Of a stretch of 64,000 nt of DNA, positions 46,316 through 57,634 are shown in pieces. The notes beneath the pieces were generated by a model. It was not told the DNA's origin. It did not search any database and worked only from the letters and a program-made list of their open reading frames with translations. The stretch covers positions 275,895,426 to 275,959,425 of the forward strand of contig CP136063.1 of assembly GCA_032622095.1 (NCBI GenBank), read 5' to 3'. The position numbers and the translations under genes were made by a program. Origin of the DNA: Siphonodentalium dalli (lineage: Eukaryota; Mollusca; Scaphopoda; Gadilida; Siphonodentaliidae). Positions within the stretch are counted from its first letter, which is position 1. Each line of letters opens with the position of its first letter.

Positions 46316-47141
46316 GCAATTCAAGAATAAAACTTGGGAGCAATTAAATTATATTTCCTCGTGGTTTAGATGTGATCTAAAAGAAATTGATATTATCTCC
46401 CTTAATGACAAGGATTTCTTCAAGAACGGCATCAAGACAACAGAATATGCCAAATGTTTGCAGGAAAGAAGAATGGAAGGAATATCTCATTCAATATCGA
46501 CATGTCTCCCGAATCTACAACATCAATGTCTCTCGGCTCCGCACAAAGTCATCAAGACAATCAGGGTCTCGATGGATGAAGCCAGAACCTTGATGGAGAG
46601 GATCCCAAATCTTTATATCATTCAACTCTTAAGAGATCCAAGAGCGATGTTGTGGTCACAGCGAACATTTTCGGCTAGTGATCGAGATTTGACGTCCTTT
46701 CATCTGAAAGCTCAGAAATTTTGCAAGAACATGCTTTCTGATATTTCTCATAGTGAGGAAATTTTCAATCACTATCCAACAAGGATACGACGTGTGTATT
46801 ATGAAGACATCGCGATGAAACCACTACAAATTACTGCAGCGTTGTACAGGTTTTTGGGTTTTGAATTTTCCAGCTCAATACAAATATATCTTGAAGGTTT
46901 GACACTTAAATCTGGTAATACTAACAGAAGTTGTTATACATGCGCATTCGCTGGAGACTCCAGACAGCTATCTCAGGCGTGGCGGAGGAACATTGATATG
47001 GAATATGTTGAGGTTGTGGATCAAGCCTGCCAAGGAATGTATCAGAAACTAGGTTTCCTTAAGCTGGCCACAGAGCAACTGAGAAATGCAACAGTTCCCT
47101 CAAAGACTGAAGATGATAATTGTGCTTTCAATATTTTCTGA
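46316..47141 (+). CDS. Carbohydrate sulfotransferase, last coding exon (3'-PB motif, stop)
   Basis: The acceptor CATTTTATTTTTCAG is joined in phase 2. The exon encodes residues 111-385 and ends in TGA (47139-47141). KTIRV (residues 191-195) precedes the 3'-phosphate-binding motif IIQLLRDPRAM (about 212-222), with the invariant RDPRA at 217-221. A conserved YYEDIA ... LYRFLGF block follows at 272-293. These are the hallmarks of Golgi PAPS-dependent 6-O-sulfotransferases acting on Gal, GlcNAc or GalNAc of glycans. Which sugar is sulfated cannot be read from the sequence. Several cysteines and N-glycosylation sites (NRS, NAT) fit a lumenal domain. AATAAA occurs at 47156-47161 and again near 47229 and 47356. 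Total length, 385, is at the short end of the family. Confidence 0.92.
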
Positions 47142-47469
47142 TACTTAGGCATATTAATAAAATAAGACTGATAGAGTATCGGAGATTCTTACCTTACATG
47201 TAACTTTATTTGCCAGTCATTTATCAACAAATAAAACCAACTGCAATTCAAATGTTTTAGTTGACAATCTATGTATTCTGGAATATATTTCATTTCTCTG
47301 ACATTTTTCTTTGTGGCAACTTCATGATTTATTTACAATTTTCTCAGCTGTTGTTTAATAAAGTGACAGGCACTGTAACAGTAATGTTTACATAACAAGC
47401 AACATCTTTCATTGGAGAGCGATCAAAAATAAATAAGAACAAAGTTTATTTGTCCACGTTCTTCTTAGT

Positions 47470-49335
47470 GATGGATTTATTCACTATGAAGGCCTTATGT
47501 CTCACTATGAAGGCCTTATGTCTCACTATGAAGGACGTGTGTCTCACTATGAAGGCCTTATGTCTCACTATGAAGGCCTTATGTCTCACTATGAAGGCCG
47601 TATGTCTCACTATGAAGTCATTATGTCTCAGTGTGAAGGCATTATGTTTCACTATGAAGGACTTGTGTCTCACTATGAAGGCCTTATGTCTCACTATGAA
47701 GGCCGTATGTCTCACTATGAAGGACTTGTGTCTCACTATGAAGTCATGTCTCACTATGAAGGCCTTATGTCTCACTATGAAGTCATTATGTCTCACTATG
47801 AAGGCCTTATGTCTCACTATGAAGGCCTTATGTCTCACTATGAAGGCGGTATGTCTCACTATGAAGGACTTGTGTCTCAATATGAAGTCATTATGTCTCA
47901 GTGTGAAGGCCTTATGTCTCAATATGAAGGCCTTTTGTCTCACTATGAAGGACTTTTGTCTCACTATGAAGGCCTTATGTCTCACTATGAAGGCCGTATG
48001 TCTCACAAGGCCTTATGTCTCACTATGAAGGACTTGTCTCTCACTATGAAGGACTTGTGTCTCACTATGAAGGCCTTATGTCTCACTATGAAGGCCGTAT
48101 GTCTCACAATGAAGGCCTTATGTCTCACTATGAAGGACTTGTGTCTCACTATGAAGGCTGTATGTCTCACATGAAGGCCTTATGTCTCACTGTGAAGGAC
48201 CTGTGTCTCATTATGAAGGCATTATGTCTCATTGTGAAGGCCTTATGTCTCACATTAAGGCCTTATGTCTCAATATGAAGGACTTGTGTCTCACTATGAA
48301 GGCCTTATGTCTCACTATGGAGGACTTGTCTCACTATGAAGGCCTTATGTCTCACACGAAGGCCTAAATGTCTCACAATGAAGGCCTTGTGTCTCACTAT
48401 TAAGGCCTTATGTCTCATTGTGAAGGCCTTATGTCTCACATTAAGGCATTATGTCTCACTATGAAGGACTTGTGTCTCACTATGAAGGCCTTGTGTCTCA
48501 CTATGAAGGCCTTATGTCTCACATGAAGGCCTTATGTCTCACTATGAAGGACTTGTGTCTCACTATGAAGGACTTGTCTCACTATGAAGGCATTATGTCT
48601 CACTATGAAGGCCGTATGTCTCACAACGAAGGCCTTGTGTCTCACTATTAAGGCCTTATGTCTCACTATGAAGGCCTTATGTCTCACTATGAAGGCCTTA
48701 TGTCTCACTATGAAGGCATTATGTCTCAGTGTGAAGGACTTGTGTCTCACATGAAGGACCTGTCTCACAATGAAGGCCTTATGTCTCACTATGAAGGACT
48801 TGTGTCTCACTATGAAGGCCGTATGTCTCACAATGAAGGCCTTGTGTCTCACTATTAAGGCCTTATGTCTCACTATGAAGGCCTAAATGTCTCACAATGA
48901 AGGCCTTGTGTCTCACTATTAAGGCCTTGTCTCATTATGAAGGCCCTATGTCTCAATGTGAAGGACTTGTGTCTCACTATGAAGGCCTTATGTCTCACTA
49001 TGAAGGACTTGTCTCACTATGAAGGCCTTATGTCTCACACGAAGGCCTAAATGTCTCACAATGAAGGCCTTGTGTCTCACTATTAAGGCCTTATGTCTCA
49101 TTGTGAAGGCCTTATGTCTCACATTAAGGCCTTATGTCTCACTATGAAGGCCTTATGTCTCACTACAAAGGCCTTATGTCTCACTATGAAGGCCTAATGT
49201 TTCACTCTGAATGCCTAATGTCTCTCTCTGAAGGCCTAATGTCTCACTATAAAGGATTTATGTCTCACTATGAAGGCATTATGTCTCACTATGAAGGCCG
49301 TGTGTCTCACTATAAAGGCCTTATGTCTCACAATA
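47470..49335. repeat. 21-bp minisatellite, ~1.9 kb
   Basis: Roughly 85 copies of a 21-bp unit close to CACTATGAAGGCCTTATGTC (plus T), with variants GACTTGTGT, GCCGTATGT and GTCATTATGT. It begins about 330 bp after the sulfotransferase stop and may lie within or just past its 3' UTR. Since 21 is divisible by three, several frames stay open for about 200 codons on both strands (MSHYEGL or MKALCLT type). They lack start context, splice partners and homology, so I do not call a gene. Confidence 0.95.
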
Positions 49336-49800
49336 GTTTTTCAACTAATTTCAGTCAAAATAGGAAGCTCCCATCTAGAGGTCACCCGAAGATCCATATA
49401 AAGTTTGGTGATGATCGGATGAGGGATGTGGTGTGTAGGGTGTGCCAAAGGATTTTGGTCAAGATGGCAGCTGGTGGCCATGTTTTTTTTATCGAAAATC
49501 ATTCAAATTCGATAGCTCCCTTATGCTATCACAATCGTGTCTGCAAAATAAAAAAATGATCCAGCCATAAATACGGGCCGTAGGGTGTACCGATGGATTC
49601 AAATTTGAAATAAAAGATGACTGCTGGCAGCCATGTTTTTTATCGAAATTTGGAAATTTTTTATAGCTCCTATCTATATGTCACCCTGAAGCTACATATA
49701 AAGCTTGGTGAAGATTCGGATGAGGGATGCGGCCTGTTGAGCGTGCCAAAGGAAATTGTTGATGCACGGACACCAACCCATGGAAAGAGCTCAAACTTTA
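49336..49800. repeat. Diverged dispersed repeat with AAGATGGC(A)GCTGG(T)GGCCATG units
   Basis: Two diverged units (about 49340-49520 and 49570-49700) share a CAGCCATGTTTTTTATCGAAA end and a CATATAAAG(T/C)TTGGTGA start. They resemble the 34040-34600 block and, loosely, the ~160-bp units at 27030. Confidence 0.55.
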
Positions 49801-49828
49801 CGTTGTTAGAATGTAATTTTATGACTTG

Positions 49829-50024
49829 ATAACAGTCCATTTCTCTTTCTCTCGAATGATATAATAGAGAGAAGTGACAACTCCCAATTTGAATTCTCTA
49901 GGCTGGTCTCTGGCTTAGTAGACAGAAGTGATATGTTGTGCAGGGACCAGCCTAGAGGTTTCAAATTGGGAGAAGTCACTTCTCCCTGTTTGATTATTAG
50001 GGAGAAGTGGACTGTTATCAAGGA
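49829..50024. repeat. Foldback repeat
   Basis: ACAGTCCATTTCTC at the left pairs with GAGAAGTGGACTGT at the right. Inside, GAAGTGACAACTCCCAATTT and AAATTGGGAGAAGTCACTTC pair, as do CTAGGCTGGTCTCTG and CAGGGACCAGCCTAG. Fragments of the same sequence occur near 19300 and 59705, so this is a dispersed family. Confidence 0.78.
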
Positions 50025-50063
50025 GAAGTCATAATGGCTCAAGTTCAATTTACACCCAAACAT

Positions 50064-50524
50064 CACCATTATATGATACAATATCACCATTATATGATAC
50101 AATATCACCATTATATGATACAATATCACCCTTATATGATCCAATATCACCCTTATATGATCCAATATCACCCTTATATGATCCAATATCACCCTTATAT
50201 GATACAATATCACCCTTATACGATACAATATCACCCTTATATGATCCAATATCACCCTTATATGATCCAATATCACCCTTATATGATCCAGTATCACCCT
50301 TATATGATCCAGTATCACCCTTATATGATCCAATATCACCCTTATATGATCCAATATCACCCTTATATGATCCAATATCACCCTTATATGATCCAATATC
50401 ACCCTTATATGATCCAATAGCACCCTTATATGATCCAATATCACCCTTATATGATCCAATATCACCCTTCTATGATCCAATATCACCCTTATATGATCCA
50501 ATATCACCCTTCTATGATCCAATG
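50064..50524. repeat. Second 21-bp minisatellite
   Basis: About 22 units of 21 bp, consensus ATATCACCCTTATATGATCC plus A, with a more variable left edge (ACCATTATATGATACA). Unrelated in sequence to the 47470 array but equal in period. Open frames on both strands are a consequence of the period. Confidence 0.95.
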
Positions 50525-53207
50525 AGTATCATGCAAAAAAAGAACCCATTTGTAAGACCATTATATTGTATAACACCATTATAATCGGTAAATAAACTTA
50601 AAATATGCTGTTGGGACAAATGCACACAATTTCAGGGTGCTTACAACTCTGTTGATGTAATCTGTTCTCATGATTGTTTCGTCCCATCCCTCCTCACAGC
50701 TGTAAACACATTTTATATAAAATTTAAAATAGTTCATTAACTTTTTATTAGTGTAAAAAGCAGGTATAAAATGATATTCCATCAATAAATGATAAGTCAT
50801 AATGTAAATATCTCATATTGTCAAAATTACGAGGAAAGTCTCTCACCACATTAGTCTGGTATAATTATGTATCATAATAGATCAACCTTTCTTCATGCTG
50901 CCAGAAGCATCAGACATGATAAAACACTGGTAAAGATGAGGAGCCTCACCATAGTTGTGTAAACTGATTCAGAGAGTCATACTGACATAGTACTAATGTG
51001 TGGGCCTGAAATTTACTGATCATGTCCTCACCCATGGGTGGAAATTAATCTCAGACATTAAATATGAAAGATATTTTTACCTTCTATGTATATTGGTAAC
51101 AAAGATATATTTTATTTCAAATGTTAGTATCCCTTGCTGCGGTGAAGAGTACATATTGATCTGAATTTTAAAGACAATATGAGACATTTAAAATCAATTT
51201 AAAAGGATAGGCCTGGGCTGGTGACTTGAATGGGTCAAAATTACTTCTGGTCTTAATCAAGATAAAAAAATATTTAAAAAAAAATTAAGTCCATGTAACT
51301 GAGACCTGGTTAGAAAACGTTATACATGTATATATAAAATACATGTATATATTAAAAAAATGTCTCTTTTATCAGACATCTAATTTCCAGCCGAGAAATA
51401 AACTTTGTCAATGGAATCTACATGTATATCAAATGAGGTTTCTAACATGAATTATACTAATTTTGACCAATCTCAATCCAGTCCAGGCTTTCTGTACAAA
51501 GTGTGATAATAATGAATGATATATTTACAATTTTTTGCACTATTTAACCTTGTAAGCCAAAGCATTCTCTTATATATGCGAGGATCCCTATGGGTGACTC
51601 GCATATATAAGAGAATGCACTGGCACATGATCTTTAATGCTGCACCAGCGCAGCTCCCATCATGAAATGGTTAAGCATGGAAGTGAAATCGTTTATTATA
51701 TGTATCAAGATTGTTCTGTTGGATGATTCTGTGTTATCTTTCTGAAACTCTGAGATTAAATATGCAAACTTGAAATACATCTGGACAGAGTAATTTGAAG
51801 GGTTTGTTTATATGAACCACATTTTTCTGGTTGAACTACATATGAATTATTTTAAAAGTGAGATGAGGTCTTGCAGAATGTAAAACTGACTTAATCTAGA
51901 CCATTTGTCTCTCAGCGAAAACTATCATTAGATATTTGGTCAGTTTTTGTGTTCAAGCACATGCAATATTTTTCACATACATGTAATTCTTCAATATCGT
52001 TATATACATTGCTTAGAAAAGCTGCTCATGAAACAATGTTACAAATATTTACATAGTAACAAAACTGTGATGCATTATTTATGGTAAAAGATCAGTTTTA
52101 TGTACACAAGTACACTACTAAAAGTTGGAATGTATCATTAACAGAATAAAATTGCTTTAAAATTTGGTCTTTAAGTTTAAAATTATCAATGTTGAGATAT
52201 CGTGTAAAGAGAATGTACGAAAATGGAAATTAAAATACACAGACAATAATGTCGGCAGTAAAATGATGAAGAATATAATGAAGGAAATCAGTAATCTGCT
52301 ACAGAGTATCCAAGATATACAGTATATTCTACCCTGAATTGGGGAAATATGGGTAAAAATCATTTATATGTTTTAGTAATTGTATCTAGAACCATTCAGA
52401 TAAACTAGAACAATGGAACCCACGACAATGCTTCACCAGCTTATGTTCTCGGATTTGCCTGTAACAATTATGAATTATTTACCGCTCAATATTTTTCGAA
52501 AAAGAAAAAAAGAATAAAAAAAATTCTTTTAGCAGCTACGGTATACTGGTAGATGGTGGACACTGGGTGGTGCTGATCAAAGAAATTAGTAAACAAAGAA
52601 TTTATTAATAAATAAAAATTTGAGAAAATTGTCAGTTTTCACCTCATGGCCACTATTCACATCACATGTATATTGCGGTCCCGAAATCCAACAATTGTCT
52701 GATGAATTGGTCACATAACAAGTATGGAAACGTACTGGGGGTATACACAAGTAAGTTATTGATAAGTGATTTGTGGCCAATATTCACCATATAATTCAGA
52801 GATACTGTCTCATTCTTCTACTAACATCATTTTATATCATGAATATAAAAGTGAAGCACCAGATCTCCAGAAAATGTCTTGTGTTGAAATAAAATGGAGC
52901 TAAAAATGAATCATTCCTGAGGCCTGGTACATCCTGGATTCAACTAATTATATTTGACTAATTATATTTGAATATTTGTATTCAACTATTTATAGTTGAA
53001 CATAAATTTTGTTAACTTGTAAATTTGATAAAGGAGACTAAATCCAAAATTAGATATCAAACAAAGGACTGAAAAACACTTTTGGAAGTTAATTGATTCC
53101 ATGTTTTGTTTTTTAATTGAAATAACATGAAATGTCTCCTTATTTCAGGATGCCACATAAGAGATGTTTATCATTCACCTGGATGCCATTATTTGTGTAT
53201 ACTATAT
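50525..53207. other. Intergenic sequence with one F2 copy
   Basis: AT-rich; apart from the F2 element at 51548-51674 I recognise no gene or repeat. A conspicuous ATATATTTGAATATT/TATAGTTGAA stretch lies near 52945-53000. Confidence 0.45.
51548..51674. mobile_element. F2 MITE, half element in reverse
   Basis: TGTAAGCCAAAGCATTCTC, one hairpin, then GATCTTTAATGCTGCACCAG and AGCTCCCATCATGAAATGG before TTAA. This is the left half of F2 in reverse orientation. Confidence 0.8.
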
Positions 53208-53211
53208 TTAA

Positions 53212-53558
53212 CCCTTTACCCAACAGAACGGCCCTGTGCCAATGCATTCTCTTATATATACGAGTCGACCATAGGTCGCCTCGCATATATAAGAGAATGC
53301 ATTGGCTTAACACATATTAAAGAAAAAATGGTAAAAAGTGTTAAAAAAAAGTTTTTTTTAGGCCAATGCATTCTCTTATATATGCGAGGCCGACTCGCAT
53401 ATATAAGAGAATGCATTGGCACAGGGCATAACTATAACTATCACAATGTGCTCAATGAGCCGGTTCCAATGATACCCATATTTCCATGGTTTTATTGAGA
53501 CAGACCGAAGATAATTTAGGCTGTTAGGGCGTTTCTGGGCGTTCTGTTGGGTAAAGGG
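53212..53558. mobile_element. F4 MITE with TTAA flanks
   Basis: TTAA (53208-53211), CCCTTTACCCAACAGAACGG, two hairpins (the second lacks the central CGACCTATGG part), the conserved tail, GTTCTGTTGGGTAAAGGG and TTAA (53559-53562). Confidence 0.9.
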
Positions 53559-53562
53559 TTAA

Positions 53563-54378
53563 TTTGTAAAATACGCATATGATAACGCGGAAATATGTAA
53601 AATATAGGAATGTATGCGCCCGATGCGATCTCGGTGGATTCCGATAACTCCCGCTAACAACAAGGGCACCTCCGATGTTTATGTAAACAATATAACCTGA
53701 CTACGACTGTTGTTGAATTTATAGTTGTAAATTTTGGGCTTTGTAAGTGTATACCATCGTGTAATCAATTCATGATATTCAGGATTCTCTACAATTTTAT
53801 TTACACTAATTTTATTTTTGACTGGCTAAAACTGCTCCTACGGCAGACTGTCTGTTCATCATTAGCATAATATAAGCTTCCGGTGAGCAAGGCGGGGTAC
53901 CTTGTTTGTGGGCCCAGGACACTGTGGCATCACCTGCTCATTCTGTATATGGGCTCTATAAAACATTCAATTGGGCTAAATGTTGTTAACAATGAGTGAT
54001 CATGCTGCCTGTAAATGTCACTCAGAGAGGCTCACTAAGGTCATTACTAAATAAGATAGTGCCAATGCAAAAAGGTGCAAAATCAATTTTATCTGGAGCT
54101 TTTTCATATGCTTTACCATTTTGCAATTCAATGTGGCTGTTCATCAGAAACCAAAAGAGTATGTAAATTAACACAGGACAAATTGTGTGTTCTAATGGTT
54201 ACCATGCGTCTTGTAATGTTACGCATGTTTACTGGATCATTTGGAAGATTCGTTTTCTTTACATGTGTATGCTCAAATGACGGGATCATTCGACATGTTT
54301 CGCATATCATAATAGTTAATTATAAATATTATATTTGAATTGAAGATGTACCAAACCTGATCAAGGGAATGTTACAAA
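53563..54378. other. 3' flank of the tetraspan gene
   Basis: On the minus strand this follows the tetraspan stop codon at 54379. An AATAAA on the minus strand near 53806-53811 (TTTATT on plus) is the first good candidate poly(A) signal, giving a 3' UTR of about 570 nt. No other gene seen. Confidence 0.35.
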
Positions 54379-54935
54379 CTATATAGCCACCTCATCCGAG
54401 ATCATGCTTCCTCCCCCGACGTGAACCGGTCTATACTGCTGCGGAGGATACTGAGGACTTGACACTACGGCTGTCGGGTAGATGATCTGCCTGCCCGGAG
54501 CTTCCTGTGGAGCACTAGGGTACATAGTCGCCATTGTGGGATCATAGGTCGGCTGATAGTTCGGTCGTTCTGGCTGATAGCCTTGTGCCCCAGGCTGGTA
54601 TTGACCAATAGTGCGAGGAGGAATGCGTAGAGGTACATTAGGTTCTTGTATTGGCTGGTACTTGTTTCTTCCTTTGAGCTGACGATTCCGAATATCTTCG
54701 ATTCCACATCGTGTTCTGCATGCCTGTATCCATGCCATCACTGCACTACCGAGTGATACTAGTGCAGAAATCCAAGCAACAAAAAGGGCCCAGTTTGGTG
54801 AGATTGCTGTCGGTGTGGCTTTTACGATTATCAAATTCTTGTCCAGTGGGTACTGATTCCAGAATTGCTTATAATCTGCAAGGCTGGAATCCAGAACCAT
54901 TGATGCAAGGCAGCTGCCTAAGACCAAGCAAACAC
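54379..54935 (-). CDS. Four-TM claudin/PMP22-like membrane protein, last exon
   Basis: On the minus strand an acceptor (TGATATTCTTTTCAG) precedes 54935; the frame completes a split codon (phase 1) and runs 184 residues to TAG (54379-54381). It begins with the rest of TM3 (VCLVLGSCLASMVL), then an extracellular loop (about 33 residues with KQFWNQYPLDKN), TM4 (WALFVAWISALVSLGSAVMA) and a CRTRCG juxtamembrane end. The ~95-residue cytoplasmic tail is rich in Tyr, Gln and Pro, with four YQP repeats (YQPI, YQPG, YQPE, YQPT), and ends DEVAI, which fits a class II PDZ ligand. This topology matches claudin/PMP22/Clc-like tetraspans of cell junctions or channels; the family assignment is an inference. 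Confidence 0.8.
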
Positions 54936-54971
54936 CTGAAAAGAATATCAGAGGATTATGAAAATCAGTTA

Positions 54972-55321
54972 AAGGTACTCAATCCGATCAGAGTGTCTTA
55001 TATTACTATTTCTTTGGCTTCGGGGGTAAAAAATATTTGAATCGAGTCGAGGAACCCACACATCAAAGCTTAGAGTGATTATTATTGTTAATAACTAACC
55101 ACTTGATTTTAGAGTTATCCATCTTACACCCGCAATTTGTCTGTTTGACCACGCGGCAGACTAATTTAGTGTCCCAGATCTCGAGAAATTAACGAATTTC
55201 AAAAATCGATATCTGATCACTGAGCATTGATGTGTGGGTTCCTCGACTCGAATCAAATATTTTTTACCCCCCGAAGCCAATGAAATAGTAATATAGGAGC
55301 GTCTAATCAGATTGAGTACCT
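54972..55321. mobile_element. J foldback element flanked by TTAA
   Basis: TTAA (54968-54971), AGGTACTCAATCCGATCAG, long arms of about 110 bp containing GGCTTCGGGGGT and GAGTCGAGGAACCCACACAT in inverted order, then TCAGATTGAGTACCT and TTAA (55322-55325). Confidence 0.88.
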
Positions 55322-55325
55322 TTAA

Positions 55326-55512
55326 CACTTTCTACACTAAATGGATTCCTCCACTCAGTTATAAATAATTACATTGGAATGGTCTATTATTCATTTGGAG
55401 GGGTGTTCATGATAAATTAGCAGACAAATAAAAGTGTTGAAGGATTCATATACATTGGTGGGAAATGTTCAGATAATAAGTCCAACAAACTTGTTGAACC
55501 AATTATGATTTA
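55326..55512. mobile_element. F1 MITE, truncated on the right
   Basis: It starts CACTTTCTACACTAAATGG directly at the TTAA that ends the J element. The body (TATAAATAATTACATTGG, TTGGTGGGAAATGTTCAG) stops at about 55512, where F2 sequence begins. Confidence 0.78.
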
Positions 55513-55668
55513 TAGGGAGCCTCACATATATAAAAGAATGCACTAGCTTACAAGGTCAGGGTAAATATTGTTAGGCCAATGTATTCTCTTGTATAGACTT
55601 GCATATATAAGAGAATTCATAGGCACAAGGTTTTTGCAAAATTTCAGGAAGCTCCAGTCATGAAAGGG
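55513..55668. mobile_element. F2 MITE, 5'-truncated
   Basis: It starts inside the first hairpin (TAGGGAGCCTCACATATATA) and runs through the linker and a partial second hairpin to CTCCAGTCATGAAAGGG before TTAA. Confidence 0.8.
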
Positions 55669-55841
55669 TTAAATGTGATGAGCATTAGTAGAGCAGACGA
55701 AAACGATTTAAGAAAGTGTAGTACATCGGCACCACACACATGTTTGTGATACACAATTTTGAATATTAGGACATTTCGCACCAGATAGGGTGCAGTGTGA
55801 AATTACGCATGATGCAAAAGATGATTTTGAGAGGTTTAACC

Positions 55842-56092
55842 CTTTAATGACTGCAGCTGTGTTGGTGCAGCATTTAAAGATCCTGAGCCAGTGCAATCTC
55901 GTATATATGAGAGTCTCCCATAGGGAGCCTCACATATATAAGAGAATGCACTGGCTTACAATGTCAAGCTAAATATTGTTGAGCCAATGTATTCTCTTTT
56001 ATGTGAGGCTCCCAATGGGAGACTAACATATATAAGTGAATGCATTGGCACAGGGTTTTCGCAGAATTTTAGGAAGCTCCAGTCATGGAAGG
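55842..56092. mobile_element. F2 MITE
   Basis: TTAA, CCCTTTAATGACTGCAGC, GTGTTGGTGCAGCATTTAAA, two decayed hairpins, then TAGGAAGCTCCAGTCATGG before ATTAA. Confidence 0.85.
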
Positions 56093-56206
56093 ATTAAGAG
56101 CCAAAAATCAGCACAAATCGCTGTTTTGTAAAATGAGGCAAAATTAAACATACCGGTACAAGTAAAGACACACAATTTTTTGTGGTAACTCATTGCAATC
56201 TACATA

Positions 56207-56285
56207 CAGTAATGCTCTAATTAATCCTGAAAAGTTACCCATAATTCTGCTTTGGTTAAGAGGTCGATTAATTAGAGCATTACTG
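56207..56285. mobile_element. P MITE, minimal 79-bp form
   Basis: TA-flanked CAGTAATGCTCTAATTAATC and its inverted mate, with most of both arms deleted. Confidence 0.85.
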
Positions 56286-56482
56286 TACTTCTAAATAGTG
56301 TCATGATCTCATTGATTGATAGATATTTTTCATTTGTTTTGCCCGACTTAATGGGCGATATATCAATATTGCTTTAACCTGGAATCTCGTATATAGCCTA
56401 GATATATATACCGCATATGATAATAGCCTCAATATGTCAACCTCTGTATTAAGTGCTGTGTTATGTAAGATTATTTCACCTC

Positions 56483-56635
56483 AAAATTCAGTTTTGGGGA
56501 AATTCGGCAGGATTGAATCGGAAATTTGGCTTGTTGCCATTCATGAATGGCAACAAGCCATAATTCCGACTAAATCCTGAAAAGTTACCCATAATTCTGC
56601 TGTGGTTAAGGAGTCGATTATTTAGAGCATTACTG
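56483..56635. mobile_element. P MITE with decayed left arm
   Basis: The right arm is intact (CAACAAGCCATAATTCC ... TTTAGAGCATTACTG, then TA). The left arm is recognisable only from GGCAGGATTGAATCGG onward. Confidence 0.78.
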
Positions 56636-57191
56636 TATGAGGTATAAATGTCAGTAGTGATATGCCACAATTTCATACTTAAAATAAGTTGAGCATCTAA
56701 TAATACAGGGTACAACTCCCCTGAGTCCCCTCCCCCATGGGATTCTGAATTATGCCTAAATTTGACCATGTTGATCATCTGGAATATTGCTACATGTGAA
56801 TATAGATCTAACATAACAACACATTCGAAATGATGAATGTTCAAAGTGAATGTTAATATACCTGGTGGCAAATTTGTTTTGCATTTGAAATTATTTTTAT
56901 CTGGAAACCATAAATGAGGTTCCCACAAGGGATCGGGGTAAAAATCGACCCTTATAACCGCTAGAGAAAATGTCAGTCCAAGAAACCAACTGCAGATATC
57001 TGGTATTAGTAAAACAACTCAAAATATAAGCACAATTCCAAACAACTATGCATGGTTGTAACACAATTGGATAAATTTAGTTAAAGAATTGAAATTGAAA
57101 CATTATGTAAAGGTGTTTCATTGGCACTGCATAAGCCCGATAACGTATGCAACTAACATCATGTTTATTAATCTCCGGTAAAATAACACCA

Positions 57192-57634
57192 TCAAGTCTG
57201 CAAATAGCGTGCCTGTCCAAAGAGGGTGAGTTTAGTGATGCTATCCCGCACAGTGGGCTAGCATCACCAAATTCACCCTCTGGGGACCTCATTCTGCTTA
57301 GGCCTCATCTTCTGAGAAGTATCTATAGTATCAAATTAACATTGTTTTTAGTTACATTTCCCTTCTAGGAAGTTTCTATATCCCCTAATTTGCAGCAGAT
57401 AAAATTCATAATTGAGGTGCCCAATGGATGAACATCACCATCTTCAACTGGTGAACTTCTATCTGATCCTAGGTCTACTATTATATATATATATAGCAGT
57501 TGAGGGCCTTAGCAGAATGAGGTCCCCAGAGGGTGAATTTAGTTATGCTAGATCGCTGTGCGGGATAGCGTCACTAAATTCACCCTCTGGGGACCTCATT
57601 CTGCAAATGACAGACACGCTATTTGCAGGCTTGA
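57192..57634. mobile_element. F3 MITE with perfect 8-bp duplication
   Basis: CAAGTCTGCAAATAGCGTG to CACGCTATTTGCAGGCTTG lies inside AACACCAT on both sides. Two foldback pairs of the GAGGTCCCCAGAGGGTGAAT type are inside. An 8-bp duplication identifies a hAT-type element. A TA run at about 57482-57493 interrupts the middle. The 209-codon plus-strand frame that starts inside is not a gene. Confidence 0.9.

Noticed and set aside
47446-49559. Long open frames of about 140-225 codons on both strands
   Set aside because: They are produced by a 21-bp minisatellite whose period is divisible by three. No start context, splice sites or homology.
49806-50522. 238-codon minus-strand frame of DHIRVIL repeats and its plus-strand partner
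   Set aside because: Also a 21-bp minisatellite artefact that runs into unrelated sequence at its end.
53127-53498. Plus-strand frame containing CQCILLYMR
   Set aside because: This peptide is a translation of the shared MITE palindrome and appears wherever an F2, F4 or F6 element occurs.
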